Assembly: GCA_946998295.1 (NCBI GenBank)
Contig: CAMPYS010000073.1
Location: 1-5,709 of the forward strand
From: an uncultured Prevotella sp.
GTDB lineage: Bacteria; Bacteroidota; Bacteroidia; Bacteroidales; Bacteroidaceae
DNA: 5,709 nucleotides
Direction of reading: 5' to 3'
The position numbers and the translations under genes were made by a program. Shown here in pieces: positions 5,661 to 5,709 of the stretch. The notes under the pieces were generated by a model. That model saw only the letters and a list, made by a program, of their open reading frames with translations, was not told the origin of the DNA and searched no databases. The stretch's first letter is position 1; each line of letters begins with the position of its first letter.

Positions 5661-5709
5661 TGTACCCCTTTTACTGGACACAACCAGTGAAAGGGGTTTT
5701 GTATGAAAT
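5661..5709 (+). mobile_element. Left end of an IS3-family (IS150-group) insertion sequence
   Basis: The terminus TGTACCCCTTTTACTGGACA (5661-5680) has the TGTA start and the TTTTxxTGGAC core known from IS150-type left ends. ACCCCTTTTACTGG (5664-5677) also pairs with CCAGTGAAAGGGGT (5684-5697), 14 positions with one G-U, around ACACAA. This hairpin near the end could limit transcription entering from outside. AAAGGGG (5690-5696) followed by ATG 5703 marks the start of the first transposase frame, directly inside the terminus as usual in this group. The element continues past the window, so its length, intactness and target duplication cannot be seen. Confidence 0.7.
5703..5709 (+). CDS. Start of IS3-type transposase OrfA (partial)
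   Basis: Only ATG AAA T is inside the window. AAAGGGG lies 6 nt upstream, and the position just inside the element's left terminus is where OrfA, the small helix-turn-helix subunit, begins in IS150-group elements. The identification depends entirely on the terminus. Confidence 0.4.

Overview
The window is AT-rich DNA from a low-GC Gram-positive bacterium, most likely a lactic acid bacterium (Lactobacillales). The evidence is strong AGGAG-type ribosome binding sites, a lactose/cellobiose-family PTS with separate IIC, IIB and IIA proteins, an RpiR-type regulator and an IS3/IS150-type element end. The species cannot be named from the sequence.

Layout. Positions 1-441 hold no gene I can support, only short repeats and a wobble-rich hairpin (316-348). 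Positions 442-1167 (+) encode a 241-residue protein I do not recognise, followed by an unusual set of overlapping hairpins (1189-1242) between two convergent genes. Positions 1331-2170 (-) encode an RpiR/MurR-family repressor (HTH plus SIS domain). It is divergent from a four-gene unit on the + strand: PTS IIC (2320-3618), a PLP-dependent C-S lyase of the cystathionine beta-lyase (MetC) type (3635-4804), PTS IIB (4827-5156) and PTS IIA (5149-5469). The divergent spacer contains a plausible promoter for each direction, a candidate repressor palindrome and a half-conserved cre-like site. A perfect 17-bp hairpin (5513-5557) follows the operon. Beyond it, on the minus strand, are the last 24 codons of a gene whose C-terminus resembles ROK-family sugar kinases. 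That gene is cut at 5661 by the left end of an IS3-family (IS150-group) insertion sequence, which runs off the window.

How the genes fit together. IIA, IIB and IIC form a complete PTS permease, which would import and phosphorylate a substrate. No phospho-glycosidase is present in the operon. The only enzyme is a C-S lyase placed between IIC and IIB, so the imported compound, or a product of it, may be a sulfur-containing amino-acid/sugar-like molecule, or the lyase may have been recruited for another beta-elimination. The arrangement parallels the E. coli malI-malX-malY locus (divergent repressor, PTS permease, PLP-dependent beta-C-S lyase), but is built from different protein families. This is the most interesting system in the window. 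Its substrate is inference only.
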